DNA of 59,410 nt. Origin: RGIG1681 sp045648025 (GTDB lineage Bacteria > Bacillota > Clostridia > Christensenellales > UBA1242). Of this stretch, positions 25,101 through 40,100 are shown piece by piece; within the stretch, counting starts at the first letter, position 1, and every line of letters starts with the position of its first letter. The notes under the pieces are model-generated. The model was not told the DNA's origin. It searched no databases and saw nothing but the letters and a program-made list of their open reading frames with translations. Where the stretch lies: positions 1-59,410 of the forward strand of contig JAZRNH010000049.1 of the NCBI GenBank assembly GCA_045648025.1. Direction: 5' to 3'. A program made the translations under genes and the position numbers.

Positions 25101-28100
25101 AGAGTCGTTGTATGTTCCAGTTCCATAAACTGCAGTATTATCAACATCAAGCCAGTGGTTGAAGTTTTCACCAGATTGTGAAAGACCATTAGCATCATAG
25201 TTGTTATACCATCTATACCATGAGTGGAAGTTATAGTGAAGTGGGATATCTAAATCTCCTGCTCCGCTATAAGTGTCATAAACAATATCATTTAATTTTT
25301 CGTGAATATTATAGTAATCATCATAGCTTACTTCGATATAGTTAACTGGGTTTCCAGCTGCATCTGTGTAAGCATTGAAGTTTCTATAGTTATAGAATCC
25401 AGCATTTGAAATAGAGTTAACTTGTGCTTCTGTGTCATAGGTAGCAATACCATAATAGAAGTAAATTCTATATGTTTGTGCTGTCCAATGAGCATAGAGT
25501 TGAATGATATGATCAGCATCTTCGTTAAGAACAAATGTTTCTTCTCTTTGAATAGCTTCATCAATGAAGTGTCTATCAATTTGATAGTATTCATTACCTT
25601 CATCAATAATTGTATAACATTCAGCTGGAATAGCATTTGCAGCTCTAAGTTTCAAGAAGAATTCATAGTTGAATGTTGGAACAGCTTGATTATTAACTGT
25701 ATCAATTCTATCAACACCATTGATTACTCTGTGGTCTGAGTTGTTCATTGAATAGAACCAACCGTCCCAGATATAACCATAAGCTGATGGAAGTGTCCAT
25801 TTAAGGTTTGTCCAGATTGCTGTATCAAATTCAAGAGTAACAGTATATACTTGTGTATCACTATCATATCTGTCATTTGAACCAGTATATAATCTTGGAG
25901 GTGTCAAACCCGGTTGTTCTAAGTTAACATTAATTGTATAAACTTCTGCAATCCATCTTGCATAAAGATGAACTGTTCCACCCAAAATTTGTGATTCTAA
26001 TGTGTTATAGAAGTTATATTCATAATCTGCATCAGTTGTTACATTTGATACAAATGCAGTAATGTTTGTGAAGTCTGCATAAGAACTTGAGTGGATGTCG
26101 ATGAGAGCATCTTCATTAGTTTCCATTGCTTTCTTCAATTCATTATATGTATCTGTGTCTTTATTTTCCCAGTTAGTTGATTCAAGATTATTGCTTGTCC
26201 AACCAAGGAATGTGTAACCAACCATATTAAATGGATAGAAGTCTAATCTGTTTGTAAATGTAAATTGATAATAAGCTGTGCTGTTTACATCAACAGAAAT
26301 ATAATTCTTCATTTGCTTCAAGAGAACATATGGAATATGTGAATCTCTTGCTGAATTAAAGATTTGAACAGTGTCATATTCATAATCGCCGTTAATTAAA
26401 TCATTATAAGCAGTTGTTAAGTCATTATATCCTAAGTTTTCACCAGGAGCTCCTGAATATTCAGAGGCTTGGTTATAAACCATCTTTTGAGTTGTAATAG
26501 CATCACCATTAGCATCAACATTGGTTGCAAGGTTTCCAGCACCAACAATTGTGTATGGGTCAGCAACAAATCTATTGATTGTGTTTAAGATAAGTGGACT
26601 TGAAGAATTGTGCTTATTTGAATGATATTTAACTTCGAATATGTCTGGAGTTGAATAGAATTCAACTTCAAAACCATCTGTAAGATAAGCAATAATATCG
26701 CCTTCGATATCAAATTCATACTTACCAGAATTATATGTATAGGTAATTTGAACATGATCAAGTGGGTCTGAGCTCTTATCAAATAAGTAAACTCCTGAAC
26801 CAGCACTTGTTGGGGTTAAAAGTGTTGTTGTATCTTTCCAGATGTATTTGAATGTAACTGTGTTATCAGCATTAATATTACCAATAATGTTAATTGAATG
26901 GTAATCATTATCAGAAGTTCCGATATAGTTTTCTTTACCATGAATTCTAAATGTGGTTAATGTGTAACCATCAATATCAGTATAATCGAATACAAGTCTT
27001 CTACCATAATAGGTATAGTTTCTCTTTCCTACATAATGTGCAGGAGTAAGTTCACGACTATCATATTCTGTGTTATAGCTTGTATTGATATTTGTTAACA
27101 CTTGACCATTGAACCATGTTCCATAAGAATATGGATCAAGTCTTGCACCGTAAAGTTTTCCATCTTCATTTGTAACATTCAAGTAAGATCTAACAATAAG
27201 GTCATTTGAAAGTGGTTGAACTCTGAATTTAACAAAGCTTCTAGCATTTTGTGCACCATTTACATCTAATGCTTTATTGATTGTTTGCATTGGAAGAATG
27301 TTTGCACTAGTGTAGTTTGTTGTTGATCTTGCAACAGTTGCAAGGTCACATTCAGAATCAATCAAATATGTATAACTATTGTGAAGTCTATATGAATATG
27401 TGTTACCAAGAAGGTTGATATAGAAACCATCTGCATAAACAGGAGCTTTTCCATAAGTTGCAAACTCAATGAAGTGCATTTTTACACTTTGGCCTTTGTA
27501 GTTTGTTGCAATAGTTGCAGGAATTGTTCCTTTTAAGAATTTAGCATTGTTGATAACATCGTCATCAATTTCAAATAATAAGTTATCTCTTGTAACATCT
27601 TCGATTGTAAGAGCATGAGAGATATGTGTTGATTGTGGGAATTCAAGTCTGAATACCACATGTGACTTAAAGAATGATTTGATATCAATATCATGATAAA
27701 TACCAGAAATTGTAATGGTAATAAATCCTGTACTTGAATCATATTCAAACTTCAAGTATTGATTATTTTTGAAGAAGTAAGTATCACTTTCTGGAGTATG
27801 ATCAGTGAATCTATAAATATATGAATAAATATATTTAGCTTCATGAGCAACATTTCCATTTTCGTCGAATACTGGTCCAATTGGATCACCGTTTTCATCG
27901 AGGGCTCTTTCAACAACTGTTTCTACACCATTGTTTGTGCCACCTTCAATAATATCATTGATATTAATTGTTGTTGTGTGACCTTGGTATGTAACTAAAA
28001 TATAGTCAATTACATAACCGTTAGCGGTTGAAACATGAATAACATTTGTTGCTGTTGGAAGAATATTGTCAATGCTTCCGATTTCAGAATTGTTTGCTGT

Positions 28101-31100
28101 ATTCTTAATATATCCAATTTCATTTCCTGCTGTATAAACATCAGTAGGATCTGTTAAATGCTTAGATGCTGTGATTGAGTTTGTCACACCACCAAATGCA
28201 TCTTGATTACCAATATCAGCGAATTCAACTCTAATATTCTTTCCTGAGTTACCTTCTGTTGAAGAACTCATAAGAACATAGCAGTAAGAAGATTCTGGAG
28301 AGTTACCGTCATAGCTGTCAGCAGCTTGACCACCAAATGAGCAGAGATACAATACAAATTGATCTTCGCCTGTTCCAAATGAGAATGCTTTGATTACATT
28401 GTAAACAATGTTACCAACATTGAAGCTTCCATTTGAAATGATTCTCTTTGAATTGCTATCAACAAAATCACCAACTTTGAATTGTGTGTAGTATGATGAA
28501 TAAACCACACCAGAACCACTTGTTACTGTGGTTTGAGCCATATCAAATCTGTGAGTTGTTGGATTAATTCCAAGTGAGAAGATATAACTTGAAGAACCAA
28601 TTGTAAGTTTTCTAAGGTATGAAGAAATTTCATACAATTCTCTACCATCAGCTGAAGTTGAAAGTATGTCAAATTTTGGATAGAACACAATTGCATTAGT
28701 GTTTCCAAAATAAACAAGTTCATTTGATTCTCTTTCAGTGATATTAAATAAGAAGTTTGTGGTTAAATCGTGGTTTGCAGAAGTTTCTTCAGCTTCACCA
28801 GGAATATATGTATAACCTTGTGCTTCTTGATTTTGATTACCTTGAGCTGAATAGTTCAAGAACTCATAAGTAATAGTTTTAAAGTTAAAGATTAATCTAT
28901 CAACTTCAGTTGCACAAATTGCAGCTTGAGCTGAATATGTGTCAGTGCTATCGTTATAAGCATTTGTAATAGTAAGAACATAAGTATAAATTCCGTTAGA
29001 AACAAGTGTTTCAGTAATAGAATCTACATTAGTAACAAATGTTGTTCCATTGTAAATTGTTCTAGACTTATTCAAAATGCTAACACCAGATTCATTAACA
29101 AGATCATATGTATCAAGTCTGTAACCTCTCTTGGTTGTAAACTTAATAACAAGAGTTGTGTTTTGAACTGAGTGAATTGATTTAGCACCCTTAGTTTGAT
29201 TTGTAGGAATATAAATATCGTTGTTATAGTAAGAATTTGTAACAATATCAACATCACTGATAATTTCACCAATTGATGTTCTACCGCTATAGAACAATTC
29301 TTTCAAATAACCATCAATGCCATTGTTGATTTCATCAGTTGTAGATGAAATAGTTGAAGCATTGTTACTTGCATTTATATCTAAGTTATATTTGTTAACA
29401 ACTAATCTATAAACAGCATAGAAATAAATTTCTCTATTTTCACTTGTATATGAATCATAACCGATTTGGCTATGGCTGTGACCTTGATATCTATTAGCAC
29501 CGCCAATAAATTTACCATACTTATAACCTTCTGGATAAATCTCACCATTGCCATCGAATGCTTCAATATAAACTTTATTGTTGCTATCGTCTAAATAATA
29601 ATATCCAACAATTTGACTATTTGAACCATAGTCAACATAAATCACTCTGTCAAAATGTCTAATAGATGGATACCAACCAACAAATACATAATTTGTAGGA
29701 AGTGCATTATTATAAAGTTTTGTGAGTGTGATAATGTTGTCATATTTAATCTTGTTTTCAACACCATCATAATCTTCGTGAATAACAGTATAATTATTTG
29801 TTACATTTGCATCAGCATTTGAAGTTGCATCAGAAACTCCATTTGTCTTTGCATAATAGTAATAATAATCATAAATTTCTTTTCTGTAATATGCATAGAA
29901 GTAATATTCATCTTGATCATATAAATCCCAGAATTCAACAATTCTATTTTCACCAGTAGTTTGTGAATACAAATCATAAATATAATTTGCTTTAACTTCA
30001 GTTGCAGAAGCAGTTGCATTGGTGCTTTGAGTTCCAATTGAAGTATAGTAACTATATTTATTTGCAAGAGTTGATGTACTTGCAATATAACCAAAGTTTT
30101 CATACTTATATGTTGTTGGAGCTGTAGAAATCCAATTTGTTAAAGCTTCATCTGAATAGAACTGTGTTCCACTTCCATAAATTGGAGTGTTGTAGATAGT
30201 GCTTGAAGTTTGAGCATTTCTAGAGAAAATCCAATAATAGAAGTCAAAACCATAAGGTGTTAAGTGTGTTCCATTAGCAATATCATAAGCATTTAAGTTA
30301 TATGTTGCATATGGAAGGATTAATGATTTGTTGAAGTAAACTTCAATTTCAACATATTGTTTATAGTTTGTATTAACATTGTAATACTCATCATATTGTC
30401 CATTTACATTATCAATATGGCTTGTACCATGATAAGCTGAATCAAAATTATAATCAGCATAATAGAACTTAATTGTATATTTATTTGCTGTGTAATGAGC
30501 ATAAGCATAAATATCTGCTCTATATCTGAAGTAGAATGTTTGATCATCATCATTCTTCCAATCTTGATAATATTCTGTATCACCAATATAAGAGTCTGAT
30601 CTTCTCCAATCTGGATTGGTTGGATCATTAAGATATGTTGTGTTAACTTGATAGTTTTCTGTTCCGTTCCAGCCATATCCGTCAACAAGATATTGTCTTG
30701 TGATTCCAGAAATAGCAGGTTCTGTCTTATCAAGTCTTCTTGTTGTTACGAACCAACCTTGGAATGTGTAACCATCAAGATCTAATAAATCATATCTAAG
30801 TTCAACAACATCATTGAAGTTGTATTGAACTGAATAAGAATTTTTGAATTCACCTTCATAATAATATTGAATATCATTAGCAAATTCAATTCCTCTCTTT
30901 GTGCCAGACAAATAAACTGAGTTATCATCTGACCAATAATAAGTTAAGTTATATTTTGTATCTCTTTCGTTAACAGTGAAGTATGCATAAGCATAAACAT
31001 CATAGTCTTGATCAGTGTTTTTGTAAGTATATCTCCAATTAAATGTGCTGTTAACTGCCCAATTTTGATGATATGTGCCACCTGCTCTTGCATCAGTAAC

Positions 31101-34100
31101 AATTTCAAATGAATTTTCAACTGTACTGTTGATTTGATAGTGCGGTAAATATTCTCTAGTATAGTCTGTTAAACTATCAGCATCAGTAAGTGGATCATGA
31201 GTGATATACCAACCTCTAAAGGTATAACCAACAAGTGTAACATCAATTGGATCAAATAAATCATTGAAGTTAACTGTTGTTGAATAATAGTTATCAATAT
31301 AAGAATCAATATTATTTGCAGAACCTACAAGGTTATCTTGTGGAACACTGAATCTTACTCTGTAATTATCAGTATAATTTTCATTAATAACAAATACAGC
31401 ATAAGCATAAATATCATCAGTATATCTAAATACAAATTCTCTTTCATAAGGTCTTACATTGTTATAACCTTCTGGATCAACCCAAACATAAGCACCATTA
31501 ACTGACCAGTTTTGTTCATAACTATTACCAAGAGCTGTGCTTCTTTCAACAAGATCACCATAAACATCATCACGATCACCTCTTGTGGTGTTTGTTTGAT
31601 AATGTGGTAAGTGTTCTTTTGGTGTGATAACAGACAATTGTTCATTTGTAAGTGGTGAACCTAATGAAATATACCAACCAAGGAATGTGTAACCATGAAG
31701 GTTTGTTGTGTATGTCTTATAATAATTGTTAAAGTCAATTGAATTATAAGTTGCATCTAAACCATTAACTAATTGATAATTTGCAACTTTGTTTGCCATT
31801 CCAACTTTGTTGTTTTGTGGAACATAATATTTAACATCATAGTTATTAACTGTGTAGTATGCATAAGCATGAATTTCAACAGTATATCTAAATGTAAATG
31901 TTGAACCAGCTGTCCAGTCTTGGAAGTATTGAGTATCATCTTCAAGAACAACATCACCACCAGGTTTGTTTTCTTGGTGACCATTTTGAACATATCCGTC
32001 TGATACTTCACCAACATATCCTGAAGTTATCTTGTCTCTAAGAGAGATTTGCCAACCTTGGAATGTGTAACCAATGAAGTTTACAACAAGTGGACTAAAT
32101 TGTGTATTATAAGTAATTGTTTCCTTATAATATTGTGTTGCAATTGTATATTTTGAAATGTCATTAGCATAGCCAATAGAGTTGTTTTGTGGAACATAAT
32201 AGTAAACATCATATTGACCTTTAATTTCATCTCTTGTGTAATATGCATAAACATATAAATCACGGTTATATCTAAATGTGAATGATGTGCTTGTAGCTTC
32301 CCAATGTTGATAATATGAACCAGCCAAAGCAGAATCTGACACTTTATTAACATAGTTGCCTGTGCCAAGTGTGCAATCTACTTGTCTGTTTGATTCATAT
32401 CCAACAGAAACTGCAGGATATGGTCCATAACCACCAATATAATCTTCACCAAGAATACCACTGTTAAGTGGTTCATAAGAAACATACCAACCTCTGAAAG
32501 CATGTCCAATAAGTTCTGCATGGTCGTGTGCTGAGGTCACATGTCCATTATGAAGGAACTTAAAGTCAAATGTTTCGTTAAAGTTAATATCAATTTCAAT
32601 AAATGCACCAGCTGTGTACATATCTAAGTGGTTTGCATAACCAACTTCGTTTGTTGTTGGAACATAGAATGAAACTTTGTATGTATCTTTGTTGTTTTCG
32701 TTTACAGTGAAATATGCATAAGCATATAAGTTTGTTGTATATCTCCAATAGAATTCTCTTTCAAATTCTCTATCTCTTCTATAATTGAATACATCTGCAC
32801 CAGCATTCTTTCCTACCCAAACAAATGCATCATTTTCAATCCAGTTTTGATGATAATTTGTTGAATCACCAATCAAACTTTCAGATTTGTTTAATTTGTC
32901 TGTATCAAAGTTAGTAAAGAGTGTATTAACTTGATAGTTATCTGGGTAATGAGTAGCTGTATATCCAGTTAAGTTAATAGATGAAAGTGGAGTTGTAGAA
33001 ATATACCAACCTTGGAATGTGTAACCAGCAAGTGCTGTTGTGAAAGTATAGAATCTTTCATTAAACACAAGATCTTGGTCTTTTTGAAGTTGATATTGAT
33101 CAACTGTGTTTGCTGTTCCAATATGGTTGTTCTTTGGAATATAATATTTAATGTTATAAGAATCTACTGTGTAGTATGCATAAACATAAATATCATAATC
33201 TTCAGTATTGTTTTTATTTGTATATCTCCAAGTAAATTCACCATCTTTTGCCCAATCTTGTTCATAAGCTTCACTGTCTTGTGTTAAAACAACTCTGTTT
33301 GAACTTAATGAACAATCTGTTTGAGTGTGAACAAGTCTTTCTTGAGTAATTCCAGGAAGTGTTCCGCTAGTGAGTTTATCATAAGAGATATGCCAACCTC
33401 TAAATGTGTAACCAATCATAGAAACATTAATTGTTGTAAATGTTTCGTTAAAGTTGATTGTTGTTGTGTGATAAGGGTTGGTTGTGTATTTAGCTGGATT
33501 GTTAATATATCCAACTTGGTTATTTTGTGGAACATAGTAAGCAACTCTATATTCCTCAGTATAATTTTCATTTACTCTAAATACTGCATAAGCATGAACA
33601 TCAACAGTATCTCTCCATACAAATTCTCTTTCAAAGGTTCTTGATTTTGTATAGCCTTCTGGATCGGTCCAAGTAAATGCATCAGCTGTTGACCAGTCTT
33701 GTTGATAATTTACATTAGCAATTTGACTATCATTTTTAAGTGAAACATTCTTTTGATAACCAACTTGATATTGAGTTAAATAATGAACTGAAACATCTGA
33801 ATCAGACATCATATAATCATCAATATAAGAATATGTCATATACCAACCAAGGAATGTGTAACCAATAAGAGCTGTTGTATATGTCTTATAATTTTGGTTG
33901 AATTTAACTTTTGTAAATTCATTTCCAAGTGATACAGCAGAATATTTTGAAAGGTCATTTGCAGTTCCAATTAAGTTGTTGTTTGGAATGTAATATGTGA
34001 TGTTATAGAAAGTATCTTCATTATCATAGTTATTTTCATTTATAGCAAAGATTGCATAAGCATAAACATTTGCTGTGTATCTATAATAGAATTGTCTTTC

Positions 34101-37100
34101 GTAATCCCTTGTCTTAACATATCCATCTGGTGAACCAAATACATATGCTAAACTATGTCTCCAGTTTTGTTGATAATTAATACCAAGAACTGAAGCAGAG
34201 TCTGATTGACCAGGAACATCACTGCCCTTTACTGTGTTTGTTTGATATTTGTTTAAATATTCGTCAGGAGTAACTGCTGTAAGTGCAGAACCTGAAGCAA
34301 GTGGGCTTCCAACAGAAATATACCAACCTAAGAATGTGTAACCTTCTAACACTGTTGAGAGTGTGCTGTAAAGTGTGTTGAAGTTTGTTGTGGTATAAGC
34401 AGAAGCTAAACCAGAAACAGCAGAATAATTAGCCAAGTTATTGATTTGATTTTGAGTGTTGTTGTTTGGCACATAATATGTAACTGTATATTCATTTGCT
34501 GTATAGTATGCATAAACATGAATGTCATTTCTATATCTGAAATAGAACTTGTTACCACCTGTCCAGTCTTGATGATAATCAATATGAATACCTGTATCAG
34601 GTGTGATTGTTGTGCTTCCACTAGCACCGTTAACTTGATTGTTTGTTAAATATTCTTTTGTTACACCACCGATATTGTATGATGTAAGTTTTGTATCAGA
34701 AACATACCAACCATGGAATGTGTAACCTGTGAGAGATACAACTTCTGTGGTGATATATTCATTATAATTTTTTACAGTATGTGTATATTCAGCTGGTGTA
34801 TAATTTGCGATTGAGTTTACAAATCCAACTTTGTTGCTGTTTGGAACATAATATGAAACTCTATATTTTTCAATATTGTGTTCATTTACAGTATAAACAG
34901 CATATGCATAAATATCATAAGATTGATCTGTATTTCTTCTTGTATATCTCCAAACAAATGATTGACCAACATTCCAATTTTGTTCATATTCATCAGCAGT
35001 TTGAGTGATCAACTTATTTGCATCAAGTGGAACACCTGCAGAAGAATTTGTTTGAGTGTTAGTAATAATTTCTTTTGTGATATTAGAAGTAGAAATCATT
35101 CCAGATGAAAGTTTTGAATATGAAATATACCAACCTTGGAATGTATAACCAATGAGTTCAGCTGTATATGGGCTGAATGTAGCATTAAAGTTAATTGTTT
35201 CGGTTCTATATGGGCTTGTTGTGTATTTTGAAATGTCATTTGCAGTTCCAACATAGTTGTTAGTTGGAACATAATAACTGATTCTATAATTTGCATAGTT
35301 ATTTTCATTTACTGTGAAGTATGCATAAGCATAAATATCTGATGTATATCTCCAAACAAATGATCTTTCAAATGTTGCATCATTTTTGTATCCTTCTGGA
35401 TTAACCCAGGTATAAGCACCATTAACTGTCCAGTTTTGTTGATAAGTTGCACCAACTTCTGAATCAATAACAGGATCAATACGATGACCTGTTTGATATT
35501 GAGTTAAATACTCATTGATTGCCCTATCAACATTTCCAGTAAGTGGTGTGCTTGAAACAAGCCAACCTTGGAATGTGTAACCAATAAGAGCTGTTGTATA
35601 AGTTTTGTAAGTATCATTGAAACTTACTTTTGTGTAAGAATTAGCAAGTGAAACTTGTTGATAATTTGCAATAACATTTGCTGAACCAACTTTGTTATCT
35701 TTTGGAATATAATAAGATACATTATATTTTGTAACATTATTTTCATTTACAGTATAAACTGCATAAGCATATACATCATCTGTATATCTCCAATAGAATT
35801 CTCTTTCAATGATATTTTCAAGAACATATCCACCAAGTTCACGATTTTCTTCATTCTTGCCGTCAGCCTTCCAAACATATCCATTATTTTGTGACCAGTT
35901 TTGTTGATACTTAACATCACCAATTCCACTATCAGAACCAACAGCAGTAGTTTGACCTGAAGAGTTAGTTTGATATTTTGTTAAATATGCAGCAGCTGTG
36001 ATTTGAGATAATGAAGTTGCTGTTGTTGGTGCACCAACAGAGATGAACCAACCATGGAAAGTATAACCTTGAATAGAATTTGCAAGAACTGGATAATATC
36101 CATTATATTCAACAATATTAAATATTTCAGATAAACCTTCAATTTCTTCATACTTAGAAACAACATTTGCTTGTCCAACAGCATTAGTGTCAGGCATATA
36201 ATATTTTACATTGTATGTATTAACTGTATAGAAAGCATAAAGATAAATATCATCTCTATATCTGAAGTTAAATGAAGCATTCTTTGTCCAATTTTGCAAG
36301 TATGCATTATTTGCAATCAAGCTATCATCATCAATAGTTGAACTAAAGATTGGAGTATTAACTTGATAGTTGTCAAGAATCCATTCAGCATTTGTTACTC
36401 TTGAAATTGTTTCAGTTGTAAGTGGTGTTCTAGATAAATACCAACCTTCAAAAGTATAACCAACAAGTGTAATATTTAAAACTGAGAAGTTTGTGTTAAA
36501 TTTGGTTGGAATAACATCAAATGTTGTATATTCTGCAACATTGTTTGCTGAACCAACTTTATTATCTTTTGGAACAAGATAGTTTACATCATAAACTTCT
36601 TCTTCGAAGTATGCATAAACATATAAATCACTTCTATATCTAAAGTAGAATGTAGATCCATTTGTCCAATCTTGTTTATAGTCTGAAGAATATGCACATG
36701 TGCAAGTTTGTACCCCGTTTGTTGCACAACTGCATCCAGAATCGCAAGAATGTGAAGAAGAAATCTTACAATCACAAGAAATTGAAACTTGATCAGTTAC
36801 AGTATTAACTTGATAAGTGTTATCTAAATATTCGTTTGTAAATGTTGTCAAAGTTGCAGTGTTTGCAAGTTTTGTCTTAGACACATACCAACCTTTGAAG
36901 ATATAACCTTCAAGTGAAACAACAACTGGTGAAACTGAATCATTAAAGTTAAGACTATATGATGTAAATTCAGATGTTGTATATTTAGAAATCTTATTAG
37001 CAGATCCAACTAAGTTGTTTGTTGGAACATAATAATATATTGTGTAATCAATTTTTTCTTCAGTTTGCTCAATTTCATTAACGGTGTAATAAGCATAAGC

Positions 37101-40100
37101 ATAAATATTTGATCTATATCTATAATAGAATGAATTATTTCTTGTCCAGTTTTGATTATAATCATCATCACCAATACTAGCATCAGTAACAATTGCACGA
37201 TCGGCACTTGGATAGTTGATTTGATAATGCAACTCATAATTTGTTGCAATAATATCAGAAACATTTCCAGTAAGTGGTGAACTTGATACATACCAGCCTT
37301 GGAATGTGTAACCAACCAAGCTAACATTTTTAACTGTTAATCTTTGGTTAAAGTTAATGCTAACTGTTTGATAAGCAGAACTTGTGTAAGCTGAAATGTT
37401 GTTTGCAGAACCTACTAAGTTGTTATTTGGAACAAAGTAGTTAACTGTATAATTTTCAGCAACATAATATGCATAAGCATAAACATCTGTTCTATATCTA
37501 AAATAGAAAGTATTTCCATTAGCCCAATCTTGTTTATAATCGGTATCATTTGTGCAAACACAGGTTTGAACACCAGCATTAGCACAAGTGCAACCACTTA
37601 CACAAGTATGAGAAGAAATCTTACAATCACAAGAAACAGTAACTGAATCAGATGCAGCATTTACTTGATATGTGTTATCTAAGTAAACATTTGTGAATGC
37701 AGTAATTGAGCCAGTTGAAAGTTTTGTGGTTGAAATATACCAACCCATAAATGTATATCCAACAAGACCTACCCATGAATCATCAGAAGGTGTAAGTGGA
37801 CTAAATGAAGCATTGAAATCATAAGTTTCAGTGTAATGTGCCACTGAATTATATTTGCTAATATCATTAGCCATTCCCACTTTGTTATTTTGTGGAATAA
37901 AGTAGCTGATTTGATATTGAGTGCTTCTTTCATTTACAGTGTAAACAGCATAAGCATAAATTGTTGTAGTATATCTCCAATTGAACGACTTACCAGTGTT
38001 CCAATCTTGCTTATAAAGAGCTGAGTCATAACTTGAAGTGCTATCATCTTCAAGTGTAATACTTGTTTTATAATAGCCATTTTGTAAACTGGTGCAATAA
38101 CCAGTTGTAACATCAGTTGTAACTAATGATTTGCTTGAAATTGCAGATGTGCTAATATGCCAACCTACAAATGTATAACCAACTAAGGTTACATTTTTAA
38201 CTGTAAAGTTGTTGTTAAACACAGGTGCAGCAGATGAATGTAAAACATACTTATTAACAGAGTTTGCAGAACCTACTAAGTTGTTTTGTGGAACATAATA
38301 GTTAACAGCATAAGTATTTTCTGTAAACACAGCATAAGCAGCAATATTATCTGTATATCTCCAAACAAATGAGTTTCCAGCTGTCCATTTTTGATTATAA
38401 GTTGTTCCGTTTTGACAATCACAAGTTGTTGAATTTACCGAACATGAACATTTTGTTGCCGTGTTGTTTTGTTGATAAGAAAGCAAATATTCTTCTGTAA
38501 CATTAGTATTATCAAAATGAACAGACCAACCAACAAATGTTAAACCATTGTAAGATGTAATTGTTGGAACAGTAAATGTATCATTGAAATTAAATTCAAT
38601 TACAAGTCTGCTTTCAACAGTCTTAGTAAGGTTATAGAAGTCGTTAAAGTCGTGAACAACAGTAATATCATTAGAATTTGGAACATAATAGCTAATTGAA
38701 TATGTTTCTACAACATAAATTGCATAAGCATAAACATTTTTATTATATCTAAATAAGAATGAGTTACCAGCATTCCAATCTTGTGTAAGCTGAGCAGCTG
38801 TATAACCATGAATAGAAGTTTGTGAGTCATAAGACCATGGATTTGTAGTAACTGTAATATCAGTAGTAGCTAAAGTTTTGTTAGTAACTTCAGTATCACT
38901 AATATAATATCCAACAAGTGTATAACCAACAAGGTTATATGTTGGAACAACAAATGAATCGTTAAACTTATAAGTAAATACGGTAGAAGTTACCCCGCCT
39001 GTACCGGTACTAGAATAATAATTTGCAGTATTGTTTGCCATTCCCACTTTATTATTCTTAGGAAGTTTATAAGTAACTGTATGTTCTTCTGGTTTATAAC
39101 TAGCATAAAGAACAAAGTCATAAGGCAAATGCCATAACTTGTCATCAACTTCAGTTATATAACCAAGTCCATACTCTTTAATAACATAGTTGTTGTTTTC
39201 GTCCCAATCATAATAATATGCATGCCACTTATCGAAATCGTATCCGATTGGTGGATAACTATGAGGGTTTGTTCCATCTGTAAGCATTGGAACATCATAA
39301 GTTGTGTCAAATGCACCACTATTTTCGAAGTGCAAATGGTTGTAAACTGTATTGCCATTATATGTTGAAGCAAAATCATTAATATAAGCTGAATAGTTAA
39401 TGTTTGCATCAGTCATATCATAATATTGAAGCAAGTAATTTGTATAATCATAATATGCACTTGCATAATAATGATAATATTTTTCATTATTAGTTGCATC
39501 AACTTCATACATTTGTCTCTTGTCATACCAATTTTGACGAGCAGACATTTTGATTAAATCTGGTGGTTCAATATTGCCATGACCATTTAAACAGTTGTTA
39601 CAAGCGGTTTGATCTTGAAGATTTGCATCCGTTCCAGCAATCTGTCCTTGTGGGAATCCAGGTTTTGAAACCAGGCTCCACTTGTCAATATGAAGACCAT
39701 TAGTATAGAAGTTCATTGCTCTATTGAAATCTCTTCTAGCTTTTGTTGGATCATCATCATCAAAACGATAAAGTTCAAATTTATCACCATAGATGATTGT
39801 TGCAACTTTTTCAACAGTTTCGCCATAAAGTTTTAAAGCTTTATAGTTTGCAGTTGTAACATTGTTAACAACATTATATGTTTTAGCAACATAATAATGA
39901 ACTTTGTAAACTGAGAGTTCATAGAATGCATAAGCTCTAAACACTGTGTTGTCATCTGGATCACAGTAATCAAATATGGTTTCTTCCCCAGGAAGCCAAT
40001 CGATTTCATCTTTAACCATATCCTCTTGTTTGATACCTAAGTTTTCACTAACAATCCAACCAATAAGAGTTGCACCATAAAGTTTGTGGTCAGTCTTATC

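Noticed and set aside
30480..39090. CRISPR-like periodic short repeats (recurring ggaatgtgtaacc)
   Set aside because: The recurring string encodes the GYTFxGW core in frame, the period is about 400 bp and variable, and no cas genes are nearby.
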